Below are positions 9,331 through 18,493 of a DNA stretch of 64,000 bases, piece after piece. The notes below the pieces were generated by a model. That model worked only from the letters and a program-made list of their open reading frames with translations. It searched no databases and was not told where the DNA came from. The DNA lies in assembly GCF_009905255.1 (NCBI RefSeq), contig NZ_CP047602.1:1116001-1180000 (forward strand), written 5' to 3'. Both the position numbers and the translations under genes were made by a program. Numbering within the stretch: position 1 is the first letter of the stretch; every line of letters begins with the position of its first letter. This stretch comes from Thermoanaerobacterium aotearoense (GTDB lineage: Bacteria > Bacillota > Thermoanaerobacteria > Thermoanaerobacterales > Thermoanaerobacteraceae).

Positions 9331-9406
9331 TTCACAAATTTTATCATAGATAAAGTATTAAGCGCGTCTTTAAAGGCCTGCGCTTTAAGTCGATAAAATT
9401 TGTGAA
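9331..9406. repeat. 15-bp perfect inverted repeat with nested GC-rich stem
   Basis: Arms 9331-9345 and 9392-9406 are exact reverse complements. Inside them AAGCGC (9360-9365) pairs with GCGCTT (9380-9385). The right arm ends three bases before the GAGGTG ribosome site of the next gene. There is no T-run after it, so it is not a standard terminator. Confidence 0.75.
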
Positions 9407-9420
9407 AAGAGGTGCAAACG

Positions 9421-10584
9421 TTGCAAGTAAAAAACAGATTTATCGTGGTATTTGCGATTTTTATTATTTTAGCATTTAATGTGACACCGTCTTACGGTTT
9501 TACAAATACCATAACAGTCAATATACCGTCAAGGACAATATATTTTGTCTCGCAAAACATGTCAAAACTTTATGCGATAGCGGTTGGCAAGATCGTTTCT
9601 ACATCCCCGTTGGGAACATACAGGATCATAAATAAGCAAGTAAATCCTAAATGGGTATCGCCATGGAATGGTGAAGTTGTACCATCAGGACCTGATAATC
9701 CTTTGGGATATAGATGGATGGGGTTTTACAGCGATTATGGAATACATGGAAATAACATGCCATCATCCATAGGTACTTTGGCGTCGTCAGGATGCATAAG
9801 GATGTACGAAGCGGATGTTGAAGAACTTTTTGATATGGTAAGTTACGGCGACATTGTGAACGTGGTATGCCAAACGATTTTTCCAAAGACTTCTCCGACT
9901 GGCGGCATGGCATTATTCGTATATCCGGATTTCTACAAAAAAGGCTTGAATACAAGGCAGCACATTGAAATTGAGCTGCAAAATTACGGCATAAAAGTAA
10001 GCGATGATACATTTAGAAAATTGTACAAATACGTAAATGTGAAAGATCCATTGGTGTTTTCGGAAGGATATAAGGTTATCAGAAACAATGAACTTGTCAG
10101 CAGTGATGTGTACAGATCTCAGGATGGCCAATTTTATATGCGTGTTGGTGATCTAAAAGGTTATTTAAACATTGATGACGAAAAAATTAAGGATTTAAAA
10201 TCTGTTTTAGTAGACAATGCAAACTACGTAAACATTGATGATATAGCAAATTTGACAGGTTTAAAGTTTGTAGTAGACAATGATACAAATACGATTAAGA
10301 TGATTGGAAATATAATTTACTATGACGGCAAGTTTTTGTCAACTACTAATTACGTAGATTATCAAAGTAGAGATATTTACATTCCAATCAAAGAATTTTT
10401 TACTGCAGCAGGATATACGGTGGAATGGGATCCGCAAGATGGAGTTATTGTAGATGGCAGAAGTATTAAATACAAGTTATACGAAAGCAAATCGTATATA
10501 AATCAAAAAGATTTGAGAAGCTTATATGGGTTAGATATCACTGTAGATTCATCATCAAATAAGATATACATTAAGCGCGATTAG
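9421..10584 (+). CDS. Secreted L,D-transpeptidase (YkuD) with copper-amine-oxidase-like C-terminal domain
   Basis: 387 residues. N-terminal signal peptide (RFIVVFAIFIILAFNVTPSYG), then a YkuD catalytic domain with HGNN (His about 110) and SSGCIRM (catalytic Cys about 125), which forms 3-3 peptidoglycan cross-links or attaches wall proteins. The C-terminal part (about 290-387) resembles the copper amine oxidase N-domain found in many clostridial surface proteins (YIPIKEFFTAAGYTVEWD). A GTG at 9412 lies within the ribosome site, so the TTG at 9421 is the likely start. Confidence 0.9.
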   Translation: MQVKNRFIVVFAIFIILAFNVTPSYGFTNTITVNIPSRTIYFVSQNMSKLYAIAVGKIVSTSPLGTYRIINKQVNPKWVSPWNGEVVPSGPDNPLGYRWMGFYSDYGIHGNNMPSSIGTLASSGCIRMYEADVEELFDMVSYGDIVNVVCQTIFPKTSPTGGMALFVYPDFYKKGLNTRQHIEIELQNYGIKVSDDTFRKLYKYVNVKDPLVFSEGYKVIRNNELVSSDVYRSQDGQFYMRVGDLKGYLNIDDEKIKDLKSVLVDNANYVNIDDIANLTGLKFVVDNDTNTIKMIGNIIYYDGKFLSTTNYVDYQSRDIYIPIKEFFTAAGYTVEWDPQDGVIVDGRSIKYKLYESKSYINQKDLRSLYGLDITVDSSSNKIYIKRD

Positions 10585-10595
10585 CGCCTTTTTTT
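10573..10595 (+). terminator. Intrinsic terminator
   Basis: A GC-rich stem (GCGC 10575-10578 with 10584-10587, flanked by AA/TT pairs) is followed by a run of T (10589-10595). It overlaps the stop codon of the L,D-transpeptidase gene. Confidence 0.75.
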
Positions 10596-10638
10596 GTGCT
10601 TTTTTCTCAATCTGCTAAAATAGAAATGACAGATCGTT

Positions 10639-10664
10639 TGGAACTTATCACTTCTTTTTTCGTC
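10639..10664 (+). promoter_or_regulatory. ECF-type promoter upstream of the sigma factor gene
   Basis: TGGAAC (10639-10644) and CGTC (10661-10664) are separated by 16 bases, matching the AAC-N16-CGTC layout used by ECF sigma factors (SigW/SigX/RpoE class). It suggests autoregulation of the sigma/anti-sigma pair. Confidence 0.6.
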
Positions 10665-10688
10665 AAATCACATTGAGGGGAGGTTTTA

Positions 10689-11249
10689 TTGTTGGATGAA
10701 AGACAGCTCCTTTTTAAAGCACAGGAAGGAGATATTGAATCGTTTGAAAATGTTATAGTATCTTATCAGAATTACATTTACAATGTCATATACAGGATCG
10801 TTGGAAACAAAGAAGATGCGTTGGATTTAACACAAGAGACATTTATCAAAGCATTTGTGAATATAAAAAAGTTTAAAGGCAAAAGTGAGTTTAAGACGTG
10901 GCTATACAGGATCGCTGTAAATACTTCTCTTGATTTTATGAGAAAGAGAAAAGGTGTTGAAGAACAATTGCACGATATAAGTGATTTCAAAACGCCTGAA
11001 GATGTTTTTGACGATAAGATGACGAGAGATATAATCATGAGCGAATTGAACAAGCTTAAGAATGATTACAAAATCGCAATAATACTTAGAGATATAGAAG
11101 GGCTTACATACAGTGAAATAGCAGAAATAACAAATTCAAATATCGGGACGGTAAAGTCCAGGATATCCAGAGCCAGAAGTGCGCTTAAAGAAAATCTCAA
11201 AAAAATACCGGGCTTTATAAATATTTTTGATGAAAGGAGGCAATTGTGA
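10689..11249 (+). CDS. ECF-family RNA polymerase sigma factor
   Basis: 186 residues with sigma region 2 (VIYRIVGNKEDALDLTQETF, then FKTWLYRIAVNTSLDFMRK) and region 4 (AIILRDIEGLTYSEIAEI followed by GTVKSRISRARSALKE). No region 1.1 or 3, so a group 4 (ECF) sigma. Starts at TTG 10689 or TTG 10692; the GGGAGG site fits either. Its stop overlaps the ATG of the anti-sigma gene (TGATG), implying translational coupling. The promoter just upstream has an ECF layout. Confidence 0.92.
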   Translation: MLDERQLLFKAQEGDIESFENVIVSYQNYIYNVIYRIVGNKEDALDLTQETFIKAFVNIKKFKGKSEFKTWLYRIAVNTSLDFMRKRKGVEEQLHDISDFKTPEDVFDDKMTRDIIMSELNKLKNDYKIAIILRDIEGLTYSEIAEITNSNIGTVKSRISRARSALKENLKKIPGFINIFDERRQL

Positions 11250-12391
11250 TGGAGTGCTATGCAGTCAGAAGGCTATTGAATCCCTATATAGACGAAGAAC
11301 TAGATGAAAAATCAATGGACGATGTACGGGCACATTTAGATTCATGTGAAGAATGCAAATTGGAATACAATGAGCTTCTTTACACGAAAAGGCTCTTAGA
11401 AAATACGCCTCCTTTAGAGTTGCCAGATAATTTTGGCGAGACGCTTCACATCAAATTGATTGAAGGAAGGAAAAATAATCGTCGAAAGCCGATAAAAAGG
11501 ATGATTTCAGTTGCGGCTTTTGCTGTCGCTTCAATATTTGCTTTGTCATTCGGATTTAATTTTTTGATGAATAATATTAAATTGTCTTCTCAGCCGCCTT
11601 TAAGCGTCAAAAGTGCTGCAAATTATTCATCGGAGGCTTCTACAGGCGGGAAAGAAGCTGCACCAAATCTTAAAAATAGCGTTTATAGCAGTTCGAATCA
11701 GACAAATAGAGGTTTAGATTCAGGGTACGAAAGGAAAATAACAAAAGATGCTGCGATATCCATTGAGATGAATTCTGTAGATGAAGGTTATAACAAGATT
11801 TTAAACATAAGCAAACAGTACAATGGGTATATTGAAAGCACAAGTGAAAGTACTTCAGAAAGTGGGCAGAAGACAGTCAACATCGTGCTAAAGATTCCCG
11901 CTGATGATTTTGAGTATGCTATTTCAAACATAAAGTCTTTGGGCGATGTCAAGATGATTAGGATAAACAGCAGCGATATTACAGAGCAGTATTACGATGT
12001 TCAAACAAGAATAAAAAATCTGGAGATACAAGAGGAAAGCCTACAAAACTTGATGAAAAAAGCTTCAAACATATCAGACATACTGCAGATTGAAGACAAA
12101 TTAAATGATGTACAGACGCAAATCGATTCATACAAAAGTCAGATAAAGCTGTGGGACAGCATGACGGACATGAGCACAATTAATTTGACTTTCCTGTCAG
12201 CACTTCCACAAGCAGGGATAGACAAAATCTTTAGCGAGAATTTTTTTAAAGACGTTTTAGATGCAGGGGCAAAAAGCCTCAATGTATTTTTCGAGTTTAT
12301 AAAGTATGCAATCGTGATGATAATATACCTATTGCCATTTGCAATACTCATATATCTGATATATAAAGGATATAGATTGTTCAAAAAATAA
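11249..12391 (+). CDS. Anti-sigma factor: zinc-finger (zf-HC2) plus DUF4349
   Basis: 380 residues. The cytoplasmic N-terminus has the ZAS signature H29-x3-C33-x2-C36, typical of anti-ECF sigma factors. A membrane helix lies at about 88-106, then a low-complexity Ser-rich linker and a DUF4349 domain (about 155-345) with a coiled-coil segment, and a second C-terminal membrane helix. This arrangement would hold the upstream sigma factor at the membrane while the extracytoplasmic DUF4349 region senses an envelope signal. The start at ATG 11249 follows AAAGGAGG and overlaps the sigma stop codon; a GTG at 11246 is an in-frame alternative. Confidence 0.88.
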   Translation: MECYAVRRLLNPYIDEELDEKSMDDVRAHLDSCEECKLEYNELLYTKRLLENTPPLELPDNFGETLHIKLIEGRKNNRRKPIKRMISVAAFAVASIFALSFGFNFLMNNIKLSSQPPLSVKSAANYSSEASTGGKEAAPNLKNSVYSSSNQTNRGLDSGYERKITKDAAISIEMNSVDEGYNKILNISKQYNGYIESTSESTSESGQKTVNIVLKIPADDFEYAISNIKSLGDVKMIRINSSDITEQYYDVQTRIKNLEIQEESLQNLMKKASNISDILQIEDKLNDVQTQIDSYKSQIKLWDSMTDMSTINLTFLSALPQAGIDKIFSENFFKDVLDAGAKSLNVFFEFIKYAIVMIIYLLPFAILIYLIYKGYRLFKK

Positions 12392-12461
12392 TCATGGACA
12401 ATTTACATCCTCTTTTTTTTGCGGTATATTAGATTACAAGAAGTTAAATAGGAGTGAGTGT

Positions 12462-15065
12462 ATGTCGAAATTTTTGATCATAGATGGTAATAGCTTGATG
12501 TACAGGGCGTATTTTGCTCTGCCTGATTTGATGAACAGCGAAGGAATGCATACAAATGCCATATACGGTTTTTCAATGATGCTTCTTAAATTGCTGGAGG
12601 AGGAGAAACCAGACTACATAGCAATAGCTTTCGATAAAAAGGCTCCTACATTTAGGCACAAGGAGTACAGCGCTTATAAAGGAACCCGCCAGTCGATGCC
12701 AGAAGAGCTGATAGAACAGGTGGATATTTTAAAAGATGTGATAAATGCGTTTAACATAAAGACCATCGAGATAGAGGGCTTTGAAGCAGATGACATCATT
12801 GGTACAGTATCAAAAATTGCTTCCGAAAGTGGGATGGATGTGCTTATCGTCACAGGCGATAGAGATGCGCTTCAGCTTGTGTCGGCAAACGTAAAAGTGA
12901 AAATATGCAAAAAAGGCATAACGCAGATGGATGAGTACGATGAAAAGGCGGTCTTTGAAAAGTATGAAGTGACGCCACTTCAATTCATAGACTTGAAAGG
13001 GCTTATGGGAGACAAATCAGACAACATTCCGGGAGTGCCAAATATAGGGGAGAAGACGGCCATAAAGCTTATTAAAGAATTTGGATCAATTGAAAATTTA
13101 CTGATGAATACAGATAAGTTAAAAGGGAAAGTAAAGGAAAATGTAGAAAACAATGCAGAATTAGCTGTTTTAAGCAAACGGCTTGCTACGATTGAGAGAA
13201 ATGTTCCTATTGATATTGATTTGAATGAATACGCGGTGAAAAATTACGATGCCAATAGGCTTACAGAGCTATTTGAAAAATTGGAATTTTCAAGCCTCAT
13301 CTCAGATTTAAAAGATGATAGTCGTGATACAAAGGATATTAAAGAATGGCCTGTAAGAGATTTTACATACGTTAAAAATGTTTTAGGAAAGTTTGATGTT
13401 TTGTCACTGTATCCATTCATATATGATGGAAAGATGAAAGCAGTATCATTTGCTTGCGGTGACGAATCGTTTTTTGTAGAGATAGATGATTATGACAATT
13501 TTAAATTGCTTAATAATGATAAGCTTACGTTGATAGGACACGATCTGAAAGATTTTTTAGTAAGCATTTCATACTGCGGCATTGAACTTAATTGTAAGAT
13601 TTTAGATACGGCCATAATGACTTATCTTTTAAATCCATCTGAGTCGAATTACGACATAAGTCGCGTATTGAAAAAATACTTGAAAGAGGATTTGCAAAAC
13701 ATAGATGATATTGTAGGCAAGGGCAGGAATAAAAAGAGCTACGATGACATTGACAAAAGGCTTTTAGTCGATTATATGTGTTCAGTCGCATCAAGCTTAT
13801 TTAAGTTAAAAGATAAGCTCATGTCATTTATAAAAGAGATGGAGATGGAAGATCTTTTAAAAAATGTGGAAATTCCGCTTATTGAAGTGCTAAAATCTAT
13901 GGAGGTGTACGGCTTTACATTAGATAAGGATGTACTTAGAAGTATTTCTAAAGAAATAGATGAAAAGACAGATAAGATTGTAAAAGATATTTACGATGCT
14001 GCTGGATACGAATTTAATATTAACTCTACAAAGCAGTTATCAGAATTTTTGTTTGATAAACTGAATTTGCCAGCAATAAAAAAGACTAAAACAGGGTATT
14101 CGACTGACATGGAAGTTCTTGCAGAACTTATACCGTACAATGACATAGTAGGAGAAATAATAGAATATAGACAGCTTATGAAGCTTAAATCTACGTACAT
14201 AGATGGCTTCATTCCCATCATGGATGAAAATAATAGGGTTCACTCTACGTTTAAGCAAACTGTTGCTGCTACAGGGAGAATTAGCTCAACAGAGCCTAAT
14301 CTGCAGAACATACCTGTAAGAGAAGAGTTTGGCAGAAGGATAAGAAAGGCATTTGTATCAAGTTATGAAGATGGGCTTATAATATCTGCTGATTATTCTC
14401 AGATTGAGCTTAGGGTTCTTGCGCATCTTTCAGAGGACGAAAAACTTATTGAGTCATTTTTGAACAATGAAGATATACATTTAAGGACGGCATCGGAGGT
14501 TTTTAAGGTCTCGAAAGAAGAAGTGACAAGTGAAATGAGAAGGCGGGCGAAAGCTGTCAATTTTGGCATTGTATATGGTATAAGCGATTACGGCTTATCT
14601 AAAGACTTAAAGATTTCGCGAAAAGAAGCGAAAGAATACATAGACAATTATTTTGACAGATACAAGGGCGTCAAAAATTACATCGATTCAATAGTCAAAT
14701 TTGCAAAGGAAAATGGGTATGTTACGACTATCTTAAACAGGAGAAGATACATACCGGAAATCAATTCAAAAAATTTTAACCAAAGGTCTTTTGGCGAGAG
14801 AATGGCGATGAATACGCCTATTCAAGGCAGTGCTGCGGATATAATAAAGATGTCGATGGTTAAAGTGTACAATGAATTAAAGGAAAGAGGATTGAAATCA
14901 CGACTTATTCTTCAGGTTCACGATGAGCTTATAATTGACACACATCCTGATGAAGTTGAGATAGTCAAGGGGCTTTTAAAATCGATAATGGAAAATGTCA
15001 TAAAGTTAAGAGTTCCTTTGGTCGTAGATATAGGACAAGGGAAAAATTGGTATGATGCAAAATAA
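12462..15065 (+). CDS. polA: DNA polymerase I
   Basis: 867 residues. Domains in order: 5'-3' exonuclease (1-290: DGNSLMYRAYFAL, GFEADDIIGT, GDKSDNIPGVPNIG), a degenerate 3'-5' exonuclease region (about 300-460), and the family A polymerase (about 470-867) with motif A DYSQIELRVLAHLSED (about 643), motif B RRRAKAVNFGIVYG and motif C QVHDELIID (about 819). The DxE of exonuclease motif I is not visible in the middle domain, as in other thermophilic Pol I enzymes without proofreading. It repairs gaps and removes RNA primers. It heads a short run with coaE. Confidence 0.96.
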   Translation: MSKFLIIDGNSLMYRAYFALPDLMNSEGMHTNAIYGFSMMLLKLLEEEKPDYIAIAFDKKAPTFRHKEYSAYKGTRQSMPEELIEQVDILKDVINAFNIKTIEIEGFEADDIIGTVSKIASESGMDVLIVTGDRDALQLVSANVKVKICKKGITQMDEYDEKAVFEKYEVTPLQFIDLKGLMGDKSDNIPGVPNIGEKTAIKLIKEFGSIENLLMNTDKLKGKVKENVENNAELAVLSKRLATIERNVPIDIDLNEYAVKNYDANRLTELFEKLEFSSLISDLKDDSRDTKDIKEWPVRDFTYVKNVLGKFDVLSLYPFIYDGKMKAVSFACGDESFFVEIDDYDNFKLLNNDKLTLIGHDLKDFLVSISYCGIELNCKILDTAIMTYLLNPSESNYDISRVLKKYLKEDLQNIDDIVGKGRNKKSYDDIDKRLLVDYMCSVASSLFKLKDKLMSFIKEMEMEDLLKNVEIPLIEVLKSMEVYGFTLDKDVLRSISKEIDEKTDKIVKDIYDAAGYEFNINSTKQLSEFLFDKLNLPAIKKTKTGYSTDMEVLAELIPYNDIVGEIIEYRQLMKLKSTYIDGFIPIMDENNRVHSTFKQTVAATGRISSTEPNLQNIPVREEFGRRIRKAFVSSYEDGLIISADYSQIELRVLAHLSEDEKLIESFLNNEDIHLRTASEVFKVSKEEVTSEMRRRAKAVNFGIVYGISDYGLSKDLKISRKEAKEYIDNYFDRYKGVKNYIDSIVKFAKENGYVTTILNRRRYIPEINSKNFNQRSFGERMAMNTPIQGSAADIIKMSMVKVYNELKERGLKSRLILQVHDELIIDTHPDEVEIVKGLLKSIMENVIKLRVPLVVDIGQGKNWYDAK

Positions 15066-15086
15066 AAGTGTCTATAAGACACTTTT
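15064..15086 (+). terminator. Hairpin between polA and coaE
   Basis: A 9-bp perfect stem (15064-15072 with 15078-15086) starts within the polA stop codon. Only four T end the stem, so it may be a weak terminator or an attenuator rather than a full stop. Confidence 0.55.
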
Positions 15087-15109
15087 AAATTATATAGATT
15101 GGAGGTGCG

Positions 15110-15709
15110 ATGGTGAAGGTTATCGGATTGACAGGTGGAATAGCGTCAGGGAAAAGCACCGTTTCATCCATATTAAAAAGTCTTGGAGCAGTAATAATTG
15201 ACGCTGATGTCGTTTCAAGAGAGATTATGATAAAGGGTACCGAGACATATAATATATTAGTAAGCGTATTTGGAAAAGAAATTTTGCGAAAAGATGGGGA
15301 GATAGACAGGAGAAAACTTGGCAACCTTGTTTTTGCTGATAAAGAAAAATTGAACAAATTAAATGAAATTACGCATCCGGAAATAATAAAAAGGATAAAA
15401 GATATAATAGAAGAAGAAAGAAAAAAGGGCAAAGAGAAAGCCATCGTGCTGGATGCAGCATTGCTAATTGAGATGAAGCTTTTTAATATGGTAGATGAAG
15501 TATGGCTTGTGGTTGTTGATAAAAAGACACAGATTAGAAGGCTTATGAAAAGAGACAATTTAAGCTATAAAGACGCATTAAACCGTATTAAAAGCCAGAT
15601 GTCTATAGAGGACAAAATGAAGTACGCAGATTTCATAATTAATAACTGCAAGGATTTTAATGCTATAAAAAGACAAGTTGAGCTGTTGTGGGGACGTTTT
15701 TCAAAATAG
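15110..15709 (+). CDS. coaE: Dephospho-CoA kinase
   Basis: 199 residues, the usual length. The P-loop [12 protein letters not shown] is at the N-terminus, with a conserved acidic motif ([10 protein letters not shown]) and the lid region. It phosphorylates the ribose 3'-OH of dephospho-CoA, the last step of CoA synthesis. The start is ATG 15110 (GTG 15113 is also possible) after GGAGGTG. polA-coaE adjacency is common in Firmicutes. Confidence 0.95.
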   Translation: MVKVIGLTGGIASGKSTVSSILKSLGAVIIDADVVSREIMIKGTETYNILVSVFGKEILRKDGEIDRRKLGNLVFADKEKLNKLNEITHPEIIKRIKDIIEEERKKGKEKAIVLDAALLIEMKLFNMVDEVWLVVVDKKTQIRRLMKRDNLSYKDALNRIKSQMSIEDKMKYADFIINNCKDFNAIKRQVELLWGRFSK

Positions 15710-15728
15710 AACATCTGGAGGTATTATA

Positions 15729-16283
15729 TTGAAGTTTAAAAAGGTCATATTGGTGATAGTAGTAGCGATTACTGTTTTGACGGTATATGGAGTCAAGACA
15801 AATTGGTTTTTAAAGCAATTATATCCTAAGAAATACAGTCAACAGGTGTACTTCTATTCAAATCAGTATGGAGTAGATCCTAATTTGGTCTTTGCTATGA
15901 TAAAGGCGGAAAGCAATTTTAATCCTGACAGCGTTTCAAGCAAAGGAGCTATAGGACTTATGCAAGTGATACCTGAGACAGGAACTTGGGTTGCTAATTA
16001 CATAGGCATCAAAAATTTTAGCGTTAATATGCTTTTTAATCCGGACTACAATATAAATATAGGAACATGGTATCTAAAATACCTTTTAAAGCAATTTAAT
16101 AATGATGTCACTTTGGCAGTAGCCGCATATAATGGAGGAAGTGGCAATGTTTCAAATTGGTTAAAGGACAAGAGGTACTCGGAAAATGGCAGCAATCTTA
16201 AAAAAGTGCCTTTTTCAGAGACGGATAAGTACATCAAAAAGGTGTTGAAGTATTATAAGATTTACACAAATTTATACAAATGA
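15729..16283 (+). CDS. Membrane-anchored lytic transglycosylase (SLT domain)
   Basis: 184 residues: an N-terminal membrane helix (VILVIVVAITVLTVYGV) then a soluble lytic transglycosylase domain with the catalytic Glu in KAESNFNPDSVS (about residue 61), GAIGLMQVIPETG and AVAAYNGGSGNV. It cleaves the glycan strand of peptidoglycan with formation of anhydro-muropeptides. The frame is open into coaE, but the TGGAGG site at 15716-15721 points to TTG 15729 as the start. This coaE-SLT arrangement recurs in clostridia. Confidence 0.92.
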   Translation: MKFKKVILVIVVAITVLTVYGVKTNWFLKQLYPKKYSQQVYFYSNQYGVDPNLVFAMIKAESNFNPDSVSSKGAIGLMQVIPETGTWVANYIGIKNFSVNMLFNPDYNINIGTWYLKYLLKQFNNDVTLAVAAYNGGSGNVSNWLKDKRYSENGSNLKKVPFSETDKYIKKVLKYYKIYTNLYK

Positions 16284-16323
16284 TTTGAAGCATTGCACAA
16301 CACTATGATGTGAGGGATCTTAA

Positions 16324-16773
16324 ATGGATTTTGGGGTTTTGATTCTATCCATCATGTTGTTTTTCAGCATTATAGGAAAAAATGACAATGTTGCGGCTGC
16401 TATTCTAATACTTCTTTTGACGAAGCTTATGAACTTGGAAATAATTAATCAATTTGTATCGAAAAATGGCATGAATCTTGGTATAATAGTATTGACTATG
16501 GGAGCCTTATCTCCTCTTGCAATGAACAAAGTATCAATTGGCGACTTTTTAAATGCTGCAAAAAGCATGGAAGGAGTTATTACAATTATTGCGGGGATAA
16601 TTGTAGCTGTATTAGCATCTATTGGCCTCAATACCATGAAGGTGGATGCAAATGGTGTCGTAGGTGTTTTGCTGGGTACTGTGATTGGTGTAAGCTTCTT
16701 TAAAGGAGCACCAGTGGGTCCGATGATAGCCCTTGGCATTACGACAATCTTACTTAGGATATTTAGATTATAG
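16324..16773 (+). CDS. DUF441 / UPF0756 membrane protein (YtwI-like)
   Basis: 149 residues made of four or five hydrophobic segments, with the family's GALSPLAM and LLGTVIGVSFFKGAPVGP stretches. It is a predicted integral membrane protein of unknown role. It sits between a lytic transglycosylase gene and the nicotinate phosphoribosyltransferase gene with short gaps, so probably in one transcript. Confidence 0.85.
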   Translation: MDFGVLILSIMLFFSIIGKNDNVAAAILILLLTKLMNLEIINQFVSKNGMNLGIIVLTMGALSPLAMNKVSIGDFLNAAKSMEGVITIIAGIIVAVLASIGLNTMKVDANGVVGVLLGTVIGVSFFKGAPVGPMIALGITTILLRIFRL

Positions 16774-16791
16774 AGAGGGAGAAGAATACAT

Positions 16792-17826
16792 ATGAAAATC
16801 ATCAAACATCTTGAAGACTTAAGGGAAGTTAAGGTAAGCAATGATAGAGAGTTTTTTTCTGCTACACATGATGAGATAAAAAATGGTGCGACTACTGATG
16901 TTTATTTTTTAAGGACACAAGATATTTTAAAGCATTTGGGGATTGATGGGAAAATTGTAACAGCGGAGATATTTGCAAGAAGAAGTGGTGTTTTTGCAGG
17001 ACTGCCTGAAGTAAAAAATGTTTTGAAAGATAAAAACATTGAAGTATGGTCTATAGATGAAGGTGAGACATTTGAACCAAAGGAGACTGTTATGAGAATC
17101 ATTGGGCCTTACAACGAGTTTGGTACGTATGAAACTGTGATATTAGGCATGTTGGCCAGCTCATGTGGATGGGCCACTGCCGCAAGGGAGCTTAAAGAAG
17201 TTATTCCAGATAAGCCTTTACTTTGTTTTGGCGCAAGACATGTGCATCCTGCAGTGGCTCCTGTCATGGAAAGGGCAGCCCTTATAGGTGGTGCCGATGA
17301 TGCCAGTTGCATATTAGGCGCTAAGCTTTTAGGACGCGAGCCAAAGGGCACAGTTCCACATGCGGCTTTTCTGATAGCTGGTGACACTCTCACTATAGCA
17401 AAGGCTTACAGTGAAATAACGCCTAAAGATGAAAAGATAACTATTTTAGTAGATACATTTAAAGATGAAATTGAAGAATCATTGAGAGTTGCTGAATTCT
17501 TAGGAGATAGGTTGTACGGCATAAGATTGGATACGCCATCGGAGAGAGGAGGCGTAACGGCAAGCCTTGTGTATGAACTTAGGCAGAGGCTCAACCAGAA
17601 AGGGTTTAATAATGTCAAGATCATTGTGTCTGGTGGGCTTACACCTGAAAGAATAAAAGAGCTTGCATTAAGTGGTGCAGACGCATTTGGAGTTGGCAGT
17701 TATATATCAGATGCATCTCCTATAGATATGACGATGGACATTAAAGAAGTAGAAGGAGAGCCTATTGCAAAGAGAGGTCGAATTCCGGGAAGGATAGAGA
17801 ATGCAAAACTAAAAAGAATAATATAA
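16792..17826 (+). CDS. pncB: Nicotinate phosphoribosyltransferase
   Basis: 344 residues, of the shorter archaeal/thermophile class. The core motifs CFGARHVHPAVAPVMERAAL, GTVPHAAF and RLDTPSERGG with IIVSGGLTPERI build the type II phosphoribosyltransferase barrel. It converts nicotinate and PRPP to nicotinate mononucleotide in NAD salvage. The start follows AGAGAGGGAG. It ends the polA-coaE run and is followed by a hairpin. The gene symbol is given by function, since naming varies for this subfamily. Confidence 0.88.
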   Translation: MKIIKHLEDLREVKVSNDREFFSATHDEIKNGATTDVYFLRTQDILKHLGIDGKIVTAEIFARRSGVFAGLPEVKNVLKDKNIEVWSIDEGETFEPKETVMRIIGPYNEFGTYETVILGMLASSCGWATAARELKEVIPDKPLLCFGARHVHPAVAPVMERAALIGGADDASCILGAKLLGREPKGTVPHAAFLIAGDTLTIAKAYSEITPKDEKITILVDTFKDEIEESLRVAEFLGDRLYGIRLDTPSERGGVTASLVYELRQRLNQKGFNNVKIIVSGGLTPERIKELALSGADAFGVGSYISDASPIDMTMDIKEVEGEPIAKRGRIPGRIENAKLKRII

Positions 17827-17855
17827 TAGACAGGCATGAATCCATGCTTGTCTAT
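17826..17855 (+). terminator. Hairpin after nicotinate phosphoribosyltransferase gene
   Basis: A 13-bp stem with one G-T wobble (17826-17838 with 17843-17855) and a 4-base loop. It lacks a T-run, so termination is likely but weak. Confidence 0.55.
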
Positions 17856-17892
17856 ACTATACCGAATGAATCGCAATTTATACAAAAAGGTA

Positions 17893-17921
17893 TTGACACA
17901 AATAAAAAAACATTATATAAT
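17893..17921 (+). promoter_or_regulatory. Consensus sigma-A promoter for tRNA-Leu
   Basis: TTGACA (17893-17898), a 17-base spacer and TATAAT (17916-17921): a perfect housekeeping promoter 26 bases upstream of the tRNA. Confidence 0.85.
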
Positions 17922-17947
17922 GACTAATGTGCTGACGATGTTGTGAC

Positions 17948-18032
17948 GCGGGGGTGGCGGAATAGGCAGACGCGTACGTTTGAGGGGCGTATGGAGTTTT
18001 CCGTGCGGGTTCAAGTCCCGCCCTCCGCACCA
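17948..18032 (+). tRNA. tRNA-Leu (anticodon GAG)
   Basis: The acceptor stem is 17948-17954 with 18022-18028 (one G-T pair). The anticodon loop TTGAGGG gives GAG, read as Leu (CUC/CUU). There is a long class II variable arm, a T-arm GCGGG/CCCGC around TTCAAGT, and CCA is encoded (18030-18032). Confidence 0.95.
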
Positions 18033-18060
18033 AAATGAAAGCAGAATATTTTACATAAAA

Positions 18061-18086
18061 AATAAGCCTTTTGAAAGGCTTATTTT
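18061..18086. terminator. Bidirectional terminator
   Basis: An 11-bp perfect stem (18061-18071 with 18074-18084) followed by T on the plus strand and by an A/T tract for the minus strand. It separates the tRNA from the interrupted AEC gene. Confidence 0.8.
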
Positions 18087-18493
18087 AATGCCATTTAATC
18101 ATTATAAGTGACATGAATACAATCGCAACAATAGTCGTTGCCGTTATAAAAATAGATGCAAGCTTGGTGTTTAGATCTTTCTCGTTGGAGTATATGACTG
18201 CTACAAGTGCTGTTGGCATTATCGTCCCTAACATTATAGCTTTAATTGTCATCGACGCGGTATTGAAAAATAGAGGCAAGACAAAAAACAGTGCTATGCC
18301 TGGAGTATATTTAATGGCAAGACCTTTAAGTAGTGACAAAATTTCATCCTTTTCTAAATTAAAATCAAGAAAGTACCCTATTACAAACAAAGCCAATGTT
18401 GTATTTGGCATCGAAATTTGTTCTGCAAGGTTTACAATTAGGCTTGGAAATTTAATGCCTATGACATTCAAAATGAAGGCGATTATATAAGTG
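18085..18493 (-). pseudogene. C-terminal part of AEC-family transporter, cut off by an IS
   Basis: About 135 residues, with hydrophobic helices typical of the C-terminal half of auxin-efflux-carrier (AEC) transporters (AFILNVIGIKFPSL, IMLGTIMPTALVAVIYS). It has no start or ribosome site of its own. Its 5' edge is the 7-bp repeat ATAAGTG at 18487-18493. Joining 20985-20467 to 18486-18085 gives an uninterrupted 306-codon frame with CFVPFDTYIIAFILN across the junction, the normal size for this family. Confidence 0.85.
18487..18493. repeat. Left 7-bp target-site duplication of the IS
   Basis: ATAAGTG, identical to 20467-20473. The bases outside both copies differ, so the duplication is exactly 7 bp. 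Confidence 0.8.

Noticed and set aside
15085..15558. 157-codon minus-strand frame opposite coaE
   Set aside because: Shadow of a recognised essential gene; no ribosome site and low-complexity Ser/Ile/Leu content.
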